From positions 310,001-374,000 of the forward strand of contig JAIXMP010000033.1 of assembly GCA_025677815.1 (NCBI GenBank): a DNA stretch of 64,000 bases. The letters run 5' to 3'. Position 1 is the first letter of the stretch. Each line of letters begins with the position of its first letter. Shown piece after piece: positions 12,893 through 23,790 of the stretch. A program made the translations under genes and the position numbers. The notes below the pieces were generated by a model. That model was not told the DNA's origin and ran no database searches. It saw nothing but the letters and a program-made list of their open reading frames with translations. Origin of the DNA: Phascolomyces articulosus (Eukaryota > Mucoromycota > Mucoromycetes > Mucorales > Lichtheimiaceae).

Positions 12893-13799
12893 ATGTAATG
12901 TTTATAGTAGTGAAATGCACAGATTACCATTTCTCATTCACGTACACCGCAAACACATTCATAATTAAACCAAGGCTTAATAACTCAAACAGTCAAATCC
13001 CAGCGTAGTAAAATGACTGATTCTCATTATTATTACTGCATCACAACTCTATATAAGAGTCAAATTAAGTACTTATTGTTATGCAAAAACAAAGTTCAAG
13101 TCTATTAGAAGCATAAATGGTCAACGGGAGTATCAGCTGATCTGAAGAAAATATTATTCGACGGATCTCAATTTTAAAAAGTGAAAGAGCTGTGTAGTTA
13201 TTTTTTTATGATGGTGTGTGTGGGCTTATTGCTTTGACACTGGATATTTTAACTTACCCAAGAAAACAAGATGGCGCAGGAATAAAAATATATATTTGAA
13301 TAAATATGACAACATAGTGTGGCACTGTTATAAAACATTATTAGCATTACTACGTTTAAAAGTTTGGTTTTTATTGTACGTCTCTGTTAAATACATGGTC
13401 CTTGGCAGACGTTTTTATTTGAGAGAGATAGTGGATGATATAAGCATATGCAAACCCTGTGCTCGTAAGCAAGGAAAAAGTTAAGAGAGAAATATTATAG
13501 TAAACATCATACAAATGATGAAGGGGGTGTATAGGGTCTGTATATAGAAGGTAAGTGTTATAAAGAAATAGTAGTATTTTCTAGCTTAGTGGTGAAAGCA
13601 AACTAGGGGAAATTAGAGAAGAAAAAAGGTAGTTATAAAGGGATTATAAATAGTATACCTACTCAGCTTCAGAGGAGGAGGAGCGATCCATTTGATAAAA
13701 GCCTATCCAGGAGAATCATTGTAAATTGCTACCAGGATGCTGATGTGCGTCAAGTTCATCGAGTATTTTACAGACAATCGGCCAGATATCTGTTGGATG
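12893..13799. other. intergenic, no gene seen
   Basis: AT-rich DNA between the promoter of Hsp70 copy A and the start of the duplicated block. The open frame at 13,218-13,484 has no recognisable motif. Confidence 0.45.
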
Positions 13800-14657
13800 A
13801 GAGATATAGCACAATAGCTGTGATGTTTATTGTATCACTGGATAGACTGATAATTAATCTACATATGAGTTGATGTATTGTGCTACAATCTCTGTCATAT
13901 TCTCGAGGTAACATACTCAACTCTACTACAAAACCATAAAGGTCATGGCGTTGAGTAAATTTTCCTCTGTGGGGTAATTCCGATCGTCCAAAAAAAAAAA
14001 AACTCCCAGCTTTTTCTCTTCAATTCTTTAACATGACTGTCACAAATACTGAAGTGAATAACGATGAAGAAGGTGAAAAAGGAGTAGAGTAAACACCAAC
14101 AACTATTAAAGAGAGTAATAGTGCTTTTTTTATATTTACAGATTTGTAAAAATGGGTTGCTAATTATGAATTTTTTATCCAGTCATTGAAGCCTTTATAC
14201 AGAATCATAGAAACACGACAATTCCATCCTTGGACACCTTTATCAATGCACATTGCAAATATATTATTAGCGTTGCACCAGTATACAAGGACTGGACTAG
14301 TTTGGCATCAAGTATTAAACAACAATTTATTGAAAATTTAACCCATCCACCATGGTGTTGGTGTATAGTAAGTGTCTTTTGGTTACTACAGGGACAGTTG
14401 TCGTGGAAACTAGCTCCAGTATAAAACTATTCATTGCTGGTGTTTGGAGCATCCACAAATGGATTGAATCATCCAACCAGAGAACAAGTTTGAATCAGTA
14501 TATATATAATTATTCGTTCTTCATTACATAACCCATACCACGAGCATGCAAAAACTACAGTTGCACCTGCCAGAGAATGTTGATACCGGCATGATATGTG
14601 CATAGTGAAACCTGACCAACAAACTAAAGGCGCCTTCGGATGGCTATATTCATACAA
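13800..14657 (+). pseudogene. scrambled partial duplicate of the 571-aa gene
   Basis: Two fragments lie side by side. About 13,800-14,345 matches, in the same sense, the promoter, exon 1, intron 1 and exon 2 of the gene at 16,686-19,170. The copied ATG is at 14,033, and a TAA at 14,090-14,092 interrupts exon 1. The sequence from about 14,400 to 14,657 instead matches exons 10-9 of that gene in antisense orientation (compare 17,090-17,370). The two fragments therefore point in opposite directions and cannot encode the parent protein. The parent gene is on the minus strand, so the first fragment forms an inverted repeat with its 5' end. Confidence 0.75.
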
Positions 14658-14836
14658 CCGTTAAAAGTGGAAATAAAGACACAAATATAGAATATGGTTA
14701 CAGGAAAAACAAGAAATTGTCATAATTTTGATTTTCGTGTTTTCTGGTGTACAAAACTTACAGCAAGTATATTTCTCAATAATAATAATAATAATACAAA
14801 ATTTGTTTCTAACCCAACCATTTTTTATTTATTATA

Positions 14837-15425
14837 GGCATATTAAAATGACTAAGGAATCCCTTTCCGGTACGAACTTGTATCTCTCTTATTTTGTGGA
14901 TGGGCATATTGCTTGGCATAAATGAGTGGTACGCCGTAGATGGTTTGAGGGTATCCGGCAAATTTTGGATGGGCCCTTAGTGACAACAATGCCTCAAGTT
15001 GCAGTTGGGGAATAACATTGTTGGTAGCGTTGTCATTTTTAATATGCGTTTATTGGAAATGGTATATACGCATTAAAAGGTCAGTTTCTGTTTTTTTAAC
15101 CTTGTACACTCACAACTTACTAATTTACATATTCAAGTACAATTAGGATACGTTTTACTATTTATATGTCATTGATAATTGGCATATTAAAATGACTAAG
15201 GAATCCCCTTTCCGGTACGAACTTGTATCTCTCTTATTTTGTGGATGGGCATATTGCTTGGCATAAATGAGTGGTACGCCGTAGATGGTTTGAGGGTATC
15301 CGGCAAATTTTGGATGGGCCCTTAGTGACAACAATGCCTCAAGTTGCAGTTGGGGAATAACATTGTTGGTAGCGTTGTCATTTTTAATATGTGTTCATTG
15401 GAAACGTATACACCGCACTAAAAGG
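14837..15425. repeat. tandem direct repeat, two ~250-bp units
   Basis: The block starting GGCATATTAAAATGACTAAG at 14,837 recurs at 15,181, almost identical over ~210 bp (one extra C near 15,208) and then diverging after 15,046/15,390. The period is about 344 bp. Within each unit one frame reads through a hydrophobic segment (WGITLLVALSFLICV) followed by basic residues, suggestive of a transmembrane helix, but stops precede it. It may be a duplicated exon of a lost membrane-protein gene or simply non-coding DNA. Confidence 0.8.
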
Positions 15426-16324
15426 TGATTTTCTTTTATTTTGACCATATGTGATCCAATGAGAATAACGCGTTTGCAAACACTAGAACTTTATTTTTTT
15501 AGGTTGTCAAAACTCATTTGAAATATCATGTTATTTCTATTACTCTTTTACACACCTGGTCTGCCCATTGGAAATATGAAACCTTCTGACCTATGGGGCT
15601 GTTGCAAGGGTAACCTTACGTTATGAAGGATCCATGCTGAAAACTTTCATTATCTCCAACAACTTTAAGGCTAAATGATAACCAACTTTTGTCTTTCTAT
15701 GGCTATTATAATATTCTATGACTTATACCAATTTTCATTCCCCGTTAAATACCTAATCACTTTAATAAAAAAAGATTGTCAAGACTCAAGTCTTATTTCG
15801 CCCACGTGAAATGATGACAGGGGTGAGAAGAAATTCAGAAGGATAAGTGAGAGCTTGATATTTCAGTTTGGATGAAATTGTCACAATTTTGGTGTTCACG
15901 TATCCTCACCAACAAAATCGATGTACCAACTAGGAGGTATATGGAAGAACAGGACAAGGTCTTTTTGGTTGTTGCTCGTTTTGGTTTCATATGTATAATG
16001 GCACCAGCAACTGGAAAGCTTCTGTTCGATGCACAGGCCATGATGGTAATCCCATCCCTCATTATGAACTTTTTTTTCTTGCAATAACTCAGTAATAACC
16101 TATTTCTTCTTTTTATCCCCTAATACCCCTTCTTACCCGTTTTCTCTTCAGAATAAAGTTGTTTAAATAATGCAAGCCTTTTACTTCCTCCAACAATAAA
16201 ATATTACCAAAAAAAACTTCCTATCTGTTGGGTTTGTATTTTCAAAGTTTTTAGGAGGTCGTAAGTGTAGTAAGGATACCTACAGCAAACCAACAAAATC
16301 AAGTGTGAAGCAAATATAGTATGG
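15426..16324. other. intergenic, no gene seen
   Basis: Open frames on both strands around 15,835-16,087 overlap each other. Neither has recognisable motifs or splice partners. Confidence 0.4.
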
Positions 16325-16471
16325 TCATTCAATGTACTTTATATTTTTGGACCATGAGTCCTCTACCATGACTTGCTGTATATCATCCTCTTCTTCTGCT
16401 GCAAAAGTAGTTGTTGCTTTCCCCTCCTCCCGAAAACAATGAAGAAAAATATCATCTTGTATCAAGTGCAA
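16325..16471 (-). other. orphan coding-like terminal exon
   Basis: After a plausible acceptor (TTATTTTAG at 16,480-16,472), 48 codons stay open to TGA at 16,327-16,325. The peptide (LHLIQDDIFLHCFREEGK, acidic EEEDD, then VMVEDSWSKNI) has a balanced, protein-like composition. No upstream exon is identifiable: the neighbouring 571-aa gene already ends at 16,686 with its own stop. It could be a remnant of a gene disrupted by the local rearrangements, or an alternative last exon. Confidence 0.3.
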
Positions 16472-16685
16472 CTAAAATAACATAAGCTAGCAATGAAGAA
16501 GTAAGAATTATCATTCATTATTATTTGGTATATACATATATTTATTATTTTTCAGGAGAGTAAAAGGATAAGTGATAACAAATGTACATGTTAATTGCTA
16601 TGTGGGTATATGACGAAAAGGATACAGAGAAGGGAGCTCAATTTGAATAAATGATACTATATGGATACAAGATAAAAAGAATATA

Positions 16686-19170
16686 TCACAATGGAGTTTG
16701 GTTTGGATGGATGGTGCTAATTGAGTCAGAAAAAGAAACGTCGTAACTTTTTGGAAGCAATGGGCCATAACCTGAACCACGAACAGGTTTGACAACTTTT
16801 GTTGCCACTGTTTTTCTAAGATCTTCACGTTTATCACCTTCTTGAATGTCACCAAACAATTCTTCTTCCATATAATCATCGTGAGATTTTTCCAGCAAAG
16901 CAAGAGTTTTGCCTGTTTCCTCCAAGCCAGACTAAACAGTTTATTTATGATCATGTTAACATATATATTATTATTTGCTCTGGCTAAGTATTAAAAAAAT
17001 AACGAATGCACCACTAACCTTCAGTATCCAAAATAATTCAAACACGGAATTGATATAATAAGAATCCTTAATTTCAATAGGCACGATGGCCTTGGCAATT
17101 CGTTCAAGTATAAAAATATTAGCTGCTGGCATTTGTAATGCCCACAAATGCATCGAATCACCTAAATAGAAAACAAGATATGAATCAGTACTATACATGA
17201 TGAATTTATTCGTCCCCCCCCCCGACGCAAACACTCCCCTTAGTGACATAAACACTTACCACGAGCATGCAAGAACCATAAACGCAACTGTTGAAGAGTG
17301 TTTAAATCAGCATGATGGTATAAATTGACAAATGATCGGAACATGGCTAGCAAACCAAAGGCACCCTTGATGTGGTCGTAAGCGTGGCGAGGATCATCAC
17401 CATTATTATATGGTCCGGAAGTTTCCAACACAAGGATTTCCTTGCCGTTAAAAAAACACAAACCATCTGCTTTGTATTCAGAGTCCAAAGTTGAAAATGC
17501 TTTCATGTTGATCTCTCCAGGTAATGCCTTGAATTTTTTGTTGGAAATTGAATCAACTGCAGCATCAATGCAGGGCCAGACGATGCGATAATTGTACGTT
17601 GTTTCATATTTGTCAACATCATGCTCGCTTTTTGAAAAGATATGTCTTGAGCTATAGTGATTATAAAGTATGTAGGTATTAATATAGAATATAAATATAA
17701 AATATAAATATAAAAAAAGAAACTGACAATTGTTGAAAGATTGTAGATACAAGTTTTGCTGATGATGTTGAAGGAAGATCTGAAGTATCATTAATAGCAT
17801 ATAAAAAATCACCATTTGATTCCTATCAATTATGTTGTTTGTGAGTGTTATGCTCAAGGAATATCCACGATGTGTTCATAAATACCTTCATCTTCTTGAT
17901 ACAACGTTTTATGTAATCCCGATTTTCCTTTACAATAGTTGTGCTTGATTTAACCAATCCAAGTTCATTATATAATGCTTGATTAAAGTTTGGTCTACAA
18001 TTGATTTTGTATCCACATTCGATCACCCCATAATTAATCAAACTTTAAAAAGTAGGTTAATAATAGGATTGTAAATTATTATATATAATATATGTTGACC
18101 CTTTTCCCTTTTTTTACTTACTCATAAACATGAATTCCTTTTTCACTTTCCAACAAATCGAACCAGTTCTTCCAAAATACGTTTTCATAATCAACGGACC
18201 ATTGGGGTGTACTGCTTTCTACAAGAATACGTGGTATGACTCGATTCGCTTCAAATAGTAAACTGTCAACAGTATTTTCATCATCTTGTCGAAACTATAA
18301 ATTTATATTATAAAAGAAATTATTACTCATTTGTAAAAATGATTCAAGTTGATATATCAATAATAGTAGTAAATAATAAAATGAATTTACCCGTTTATTA
18401 TGAAAATCATCATGATCATCAATAATATGTCGCTTTTGCTTTTGGTTTGGAGATTCAATATCATCACTTTCTTGACTTGCCTAATAGCAAAAAAAAACTT
18501 GTTATTATCGTACTGGTAATATTAGCTTTTGTTACTCAACTTGTTTTCCATGATTTAATGCTTGTTGAAGTTCAGAGGTATTCGTATTAGCAGCTGTTGT
18601 TATCAACTGGAGGCTGGCGTTTTTATGAACAGCACGAGCTTTGATCTATTGTTTATAGATAGTCTACTTTATTAGTTTTTAATTGTACCATTTTTTCTTT
18701 CTTTTTCTTACGCTTACCGCATTGTGAACTGTTTCCCATGATTCTTTGGAATATGTCGTCCTTTAAATATTAATTAATAATATTAATTTACAGCTGTCAA
18801 CACGCGCACCGAAAAAATAATGCAACTTACTTGATAGAGATATCTTTTCCACATTCATTGGTTAAAGTTTCAATAAATTGTTGTTTGATACTTGATGCCA
18901 AACTAGTCCAGTCCTTGTATACTGGTGCAACGCTAATAATGTCTTTGTAATGTGCATTGATAAAGATGTCTAAGGATGGATTTGTCGTGTTTTTATGATT
19001 CTGTATAAAGGCTTCAATGACTGGATAAAAAAATTCATAATTAGCAACCCATTTTTACAAATCTGTAAATATAAAAAAGCATTATTACCTTCTTTAATAG
19101 TTGTTGGTGTTTTCTCTACTCTTTTTTCACCTTCTTCATCGTTATTCACTTCAGGATTTGTGACAGTCAT
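16686..19170 (-). CDS. 571-aa protein of unknown function, 11 exons
   Basis: Exons on the minus strand: 19,170-19,089, 19,020-18,831, 18,760-18,718, 18,645-18,541, 18,480-18,391, 18,294-18,122, 18,042-17,886, 17,822-17,728, 17,651-17,260, 17,161-17,019 and 16,931-16,686. All phases join without a stop. Most donors fit GTRNGT; the intron 4 donor (GTTGAG at 18,540) is weak. The N terminus is acidic. A charged linker (PNQKQKRHIIDDHDDFH) precedes a region with ESSTPQWSVDYENVFWKNWF. The best conserved-looking core is KADGLCFFNGKEILVLETSG followed by RHAYDHIKGAFGLLAMF. A D...E-x-(S/T) arrangement of this sort can occur in PD-(D/E)XK nuclease-like folds, but that is only a suggestion. I do not recognise the family. 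A scrambled partial copy lies at 13.8-14.7 kb. Confidence 0.75.
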
Positions 19171-20073
19171 GTTAAAGAATTGAGGAGAAAAAGCTGAGAG
19201 TTTTCTTTTTTTTTTAGAAGAGAAAGAAATTGGACAATCGGTATTACCCAGCAGAAGAAAATTTATTCGACACCATGACCTTATGGCTTTGCAGAAGAGT
19301 AGAGTATGTTACCCTGCTAAAAACCTCAAGAATATGACAAAGATGGTAGCACAATACATCAACTCATGTAGATCAATTATCAGTCTATCCAGTGATACAA
19401 TAAACACCACAGTTATTGTGTCATGTTTCTCATCTGACCTTTACCACTTTTCCCTTTGTTCTTGTTTTGCTCTTGAAATGAAATACTCACTTTTTTCTCT
19501 CAAATCGACTGTTGAGAATAATAAACAATATACAGTAATAACCATCATCATCATAAAGTGTTATTTTTAATAATAAAAAAGATGCTGAAAAGGGAATATA
19601 AAAGTTAAAAATCATTTTGTGGTGCCTATATGCCTTTTTGAATGTTGTTCTTGTTGTGTGATATTATCAGATGTAAAATTTGTCATAAAAAGGAAAAAGG
19701 GGAATATGAGGGGGAGGGGCACCAGTAGATGTACTTTATACTTCAAGAGTAAGTAAAATAACCTTCTATTGTGTGTGATTTGTTATAAACGGAGTCGAGG
19801 CTAGAATATGTTTAATAAGCAGATGAAGAAGCATATTAATTTTTGAGCGAGAGCTATGTAATATTATACCCGTCAGTAAGTGATGGTATCAATGAAGCAT
19901 CAGGCTGAGTAGTAGCAATGATATATTACCAAAAGCTATATTGTACTCACAATCATCACTCAAGATACTAACTCCCTTACATCAAAATATTTTTGTTTAT
20001 GCGGATTTTTAGTAAGTAAAACCAATAATTTTTTTCATAAAGATTATTTCCAAACTTCTTTAACCCAACCTGC
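19171..20073. other. intergenic; left part is the duplicated promoter
   Basis: About 19,171-19,450 is the promoter of the 571-aa gene and is the inverted counterpart of 13,800-14,030. The remainder to 20,073 shows no gene. Confidence 0.5.
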
Positions 20074-20163
20074 CTAATCCATGGGTACATTTTCCCATTT
20101 ACGTATAAATGGATGTTTTAATATTCTTCCTGGGCGGACCAGTCCCTTAGATTTTTGATCAAA
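20074..20163 (-). pseudogene. orphan exon resembling a protein kinase C-terminal end
   Basis: After a good acceptor (TTCCATAG) the minus strand reads 29 codons to TAG at 20,076-20,074. The product contains GLVRPGRILKHPFIRKWENV. The R-x(7-8)-HPF/W-(I/F) pattern is typical of kinase subdomain XI, the end of the catalytic domain. No ATP-binding loop or catalytic loop is present nearby, so at most a fragment remains. A short stretch upstream (about 20,240-20,310, KVPQRSDHMPIGAGQSSLPP) may be a second relic. Low confidence because the match rests on about 12 residues. Confidence 0.25.
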
Positions 20164-20491
20164 CTATGGAAAAAAAAAACAGTGGGAAGGAAAAAAGATG
20201 TATGTGTGTAACATTGCAATAGATTAAAATTTATATCTATTAAGGTGGAAGACTGGATTGACCTGCGCCTATAGGCATATGGTCGCTTCTTTGCGGTACT
20301 TTGAGATGAGATTATATATGAATGAAGATTTGTGGTATCAGCTGAAAAACCCCCATTTAGGAGGAAAAGCTAAGCTAGAGTAAGTATTGAGGTAATAGTA
20401 CAAGTGGAGGAAAGAAGAAGCGAGAAATATAAGGATTTATGGGACGGAGCGGAATTAATGAAAAGGGTGAGGGGAAGCTATTTAAGTTTTC

Positions 20492-21632
20492 TTAAGTTGA
20501 ACTAGTGGTGAGTTGGGATGGCAATGGTGGCTCTTCAGGTTCAGGTTCATCTCCTTCGTAGTCATCTTCAGAGTGACTTAGTCGGTCAATTTCTCGAAGA
20601 GCACGAATCAGGACGAACCAACAGTTTAACCATTTTCCAAGTGATAAACCGACCTCTGAGCGTGGTAGGTAATTTATAATATAGTCAAGAGGTTGGATTT
20701 CTTGCTTGAGTTGAGGCATTGTACCGAATGTTGTAGATAATTTGTCGTTTATTTCTCCCATTAAAGGGCAAGTTGCAAAATGTTCTCGATTTGCTGCATG
20801 GTGTCCAAATCGACAGTCCTTTAGGGGATAGGATGGTAGCCAATACATTCTCCATTTAATTAGCCTATGGCGGTCGCGCGATGTAGCAGGGAGGTACAGT
20901 ACCGGGTCAATCATTCGTTGACCTCGAAGACAACGGAAGGTTTTCCTTTGTTTGGCTCGAGCAATGAGCTCCTCGTCGCGCTTCTGAGAAATGGCTTTCT
21001 CTACTGGATCGTCAGGTTAGTTGCTTCTATTTTTTATTTTAGTGTAAAACTGATAGAAGGGGTTGTTTGATGATATATTTTCCCAGTGCTTGTCTTTCTT
21101 TTTGTTCCAGAGGAAAGATAGTTCAATGGATCGTGCTAAGGTGGCGGTTGGTAGATGTTGGAGTCGAGTGACAAATTTGAGTTGTAATGTATGCGTTCTG
21201 GTATGCATGGAAGGTAGGTCAGCTAATACCATTGGAACAATTGTAGGAAAATGTGTTGATACATTTTGATTGACGCACATTTTAATGCAGCCTTTTTGTG
21301 CATTGTTGAGTTTATCTTTCTGTGTTGCGGACAGGGCGGTAATGACCAGGACGTATTCGAGAACAGGTCGGACAAAGGTCCGGTATATTCTCAAGGCAGG
21401 CCATAGTCCGATTCCATATTGGTGAACACCTAGTTGTCGTAACAGCGCCATATTTCCTGTTGCTTTGGTGTTGCGTTGGTTAACCAGCTGTGTAGAGTTA
21501 ATACCATTATGGTCAAAAGGAATACCAAGGTATTGAAAGTTGTTGACCAGAGGTATAGCTTTGTTGTATAGCTGGTATTGTGACGATAATTGGACATTGG
21601 AGTTGCTGGTAACATTACAATATGCACCCAGA
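20492..21632 (-). mobile_element. LINE-type retrotransposon, ORF2 C-terminal fragment
   Basis: From about 21,632 downward one frame reads through the end of a reverse transcriptase and its thumb/connection region ([15 protein letters not shown], then [19 protein letters not shown], then the ...LPS-type finger) to the stop at 20,492. It is broken by a single in-frame TAA (about 21,019-21,017). The FRPVLEY-like segment is characteristic of non-LTR retrotransposons. Near the end, WRMYWLPSYPLKDCRFGHH...HFATCP resembles the C-terminal zinc-knuckle of LINE ORF2. The polymerase catalytic motif (YxDD) and the endonuclease lie upstream of the truncation and are missing, so the copy is dead and 5'-truncated as is usual for LINEs. 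A second, related but different C terminus is at 32.6 kb. Confidence 0.8.
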
Positions 21633-21871
21633 AATTTTTTATTTTATATGGACAAGCTTAATCATAGTATAATAAATTGATGCCTGAACAAGTAGTTAAT
21701 AATAAGTATCAAGTATTAAGTAATTAAGCAGTCTAGTTATCAGTATTATTCTGCCAACAATTTATATATCATGGACATCAATATAATTTTTGGAACATCA
21801 GTATAATTTTTTTTCTTGGATCAATATAAAATAATCAGGAGCTCATAAAAAAAAGAAAGATAACTGATATG

Positions 21872-22889
21872 AACCAACACTAATAGATGTTGCTAAAGAA
21901 GCTACTATTGATTCTTCTGCAGTATACAAGTTTAACAAGCAATGTAATGAGGAGGGAGGAAATAGGTTGCTCGGTTACGTACATATTTCAAAAATAAAAA
22001 ACCAAAACAAAACAATCTCAAGCTTGCCGATGATCATTCACTATTCATTGAAAATTATGTTGAACATCCAACTTGCGACGTTGTTAAGGGTGCTATAAAC
22101 GAACTTAGCAAAAAATTCAAGGGTTTAAAGATTAATCCATCAACTGTTTATCGACATATTACTCAAAAACTTTCGTTTACATTCCCTCGCACCCAACCAA
22201 GGGTAGCCGACCGCAACTCTGAAGATACTATCAAAGCTCGTCGTCAATTTGTTGAATATCTTCTTGAGAACAACATTGAATTTAAGAGGAAATGTGTTTC
22301 TGTTAACGAAAGTGAATTCAAGAAAAATATGGCACGCCCTGTTGCATGGTCAAAGAAAGGAGAGATCGCCGATGTCGAAGTTCCTGCGCAACAAGGTGTT
22401 AACCTGAGTGTACTTCGGTGTATGTCTTTTATGGTATGGCTGCACTTTCACAGCAAGTTCCAAAAAGTAGTGAATCAAAAAAACATAAACTTGTTAGCAA
22501 AAGTTCCAATCTTCCCCGTGGTACATCTTCTGGTCACTTCTTACTTTTTGTGCGCGGGGTGGCATCTGTGTTGAAGGATCTCGGTTTGCACAACATGTAT
22601 GTGCTATGGATAATGCTGCTCTCCATAAAACCGCAGCGGTTCTTCGATCAATCCGTAACCATGGTCATACACCTCTTTTTTACCACTGTGTCCTCCATTT
22701 TTGAATCCTGCTGAAGAGTGTTGTACCCAGATCAAGCGAGAAGCAGGCAAAACCCCACTTGGTAAAAATGAGGTTTTGGCGACTTGTATCGAAGAAACAG
22801 TAAGAGTTGTCACTGCAGAACACTGTAGAGGGTACATTCGTCACTCTCACCAGTATTTTAGTAAGTGTATTAATATGGAGAGAATATAA
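21872..22889 (+). pseudogene. Tc1/mariner-IS630-type transposase remnant
   Basis: The reading shifts among frames but shows a helix-turn-helix region (KEATIDSSAVYKFNKQC), a mid region (NPSTVYRHITQKLSFTFPR), a first catalytic strand, then CAMDNAALHK (second Asp) and PPFLNPAEECCTQIKREA, corresponding to the last catalytic block SPxLNPIExxW. In place of the first catalytic Asp, VSVNESEF carries Asn. With at least two frameshifts (near 22,430 and 22,560-22,600) this is a decayed copy. Cut-and-paste DDE/D transposases of this superfamily insert at TA. Confidence 0.7.
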
Positions 22890-22899
22890 CTGTATTTAA

Positions 22900-23050
22900 T
22901 TCACCATAAAAAATAATCCTGTAGAATACTGTGAAATACTGTGAAATACTGTGAAAAGCTCTAATTCACAGTATTTTACAGGATTGAGAACTAGATTTAA
23001 CAGTATTTTACAGTATTTTTCAGGATCCGCAGGATTTTTTTTATGGTGAA
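22900..23050. mobile_element. MITE-like inverted-repeat element with TAA target duplication
   Basis: The ends TTCACCATAAAAA (left, 22,900) and the inverse TTTTTATGGTGAA (right, 23,050) form a near-perfect inverted repeat of about 21 bp. TAA lies directly outside on both sides (22,897-22,899 and 23,051-23,053). The interior repeats AATACTGTGA units and folds back on itself. There is no open frame. TIR plus a 3-bp TWA duplication fits PIF/Harbinger-type MITEs. It lies just downstream of the transposase remnant but need not be related to it. Confidence 0.75.
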
Positions 23051-23053
23051 TAA

Positions 23054-23790
23054 TAAATGTTTTATAGCATTAATACACTTTTTTATTATTATTCGTTATC
23101 TTTCTTTAATAATGAGTTCCTGATTATTTTATATTGGTTTAAAAAATTATATTGGTTGAAACCAAAAATTGGACTTGTTCTTTCCAATTTTTATATTTTT
23201 TAAACGCAAAACACTAAAGAATGATTACATCCACCACAAACCTAACTCATTATTTTACCACAATTTCTATATAATGCGTCTTTCTTGATTATTATAGGTA
23301 TTAAACAAACGCCGGAATAGGCTGCCCGTTTATTATTATTTAGTATGGCTATTTCTTTTCTATAGTAATGGTCGGCACAATTCCATATTTGGCATTCTAT
23401 GTGGCGCGCCAACCTTGGCTTTTAATTTTTATCATGCTGAGCAATATACCAATAATATGGATACGAAAATGATGGATACAAGTTCGATATTTAATGAAAA
23501 CAGAGATTAACAACTAAAATTAACACTAGATCCTCCAGTAACATATTTACTTTATTTATGTTTCTACTTGAGTAGAAGGATGATGACGATGACAACGGAA
23601 GAAGTGTATTTATATTTTTGCTGAGGAGGCGCAGGTCAACACAAAAAAGAAAAAGCCAAATTTGTTGTGTCACAAAACTCTAATTATTTGATTTGTTCCC
23701 ACCAACACCCTTTTATTTTCGCGTCCAACCTCTCCTTTTTCTCTTCTTTGTCAATTTTTTCTTTTTACTCGCTGTTAAAATTATAATAAT
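23054..23790. other. intergenic upstream of Hsp70 copy B
   Basis: No gene seen. The last 165 bp holds the shared motif at 23,626-23,634 and the TGTGTCACAAA box at 23,667-23,677. Confidence 0.5.
23626..23634 (+). promoter_or_regulatory. shared upstream motif GAGGCGCAG, gene B
   Basis: Identical to the motif upstream of copies A and C and 157 bp before the copy B ATG. It is followed about 30 bp later by TGTGTCACAAA. Function unknown; the conserved position argues for a promoter element. Confidence 0.45.

Noticed and set aside
15872..16087. 71-codon plus-strand frame MKLSQFWCSRIL...
   Set aside because: Overlapped by equally long antisense frames; no motif or splice context supports either strand.
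22918..22990. Repeated AATACTGTGA units as a possible CRISPR-like array
   Set aside because: The units are adjacent without spacers and lie inside an inverted-repeat element of a eukaryotic genome.
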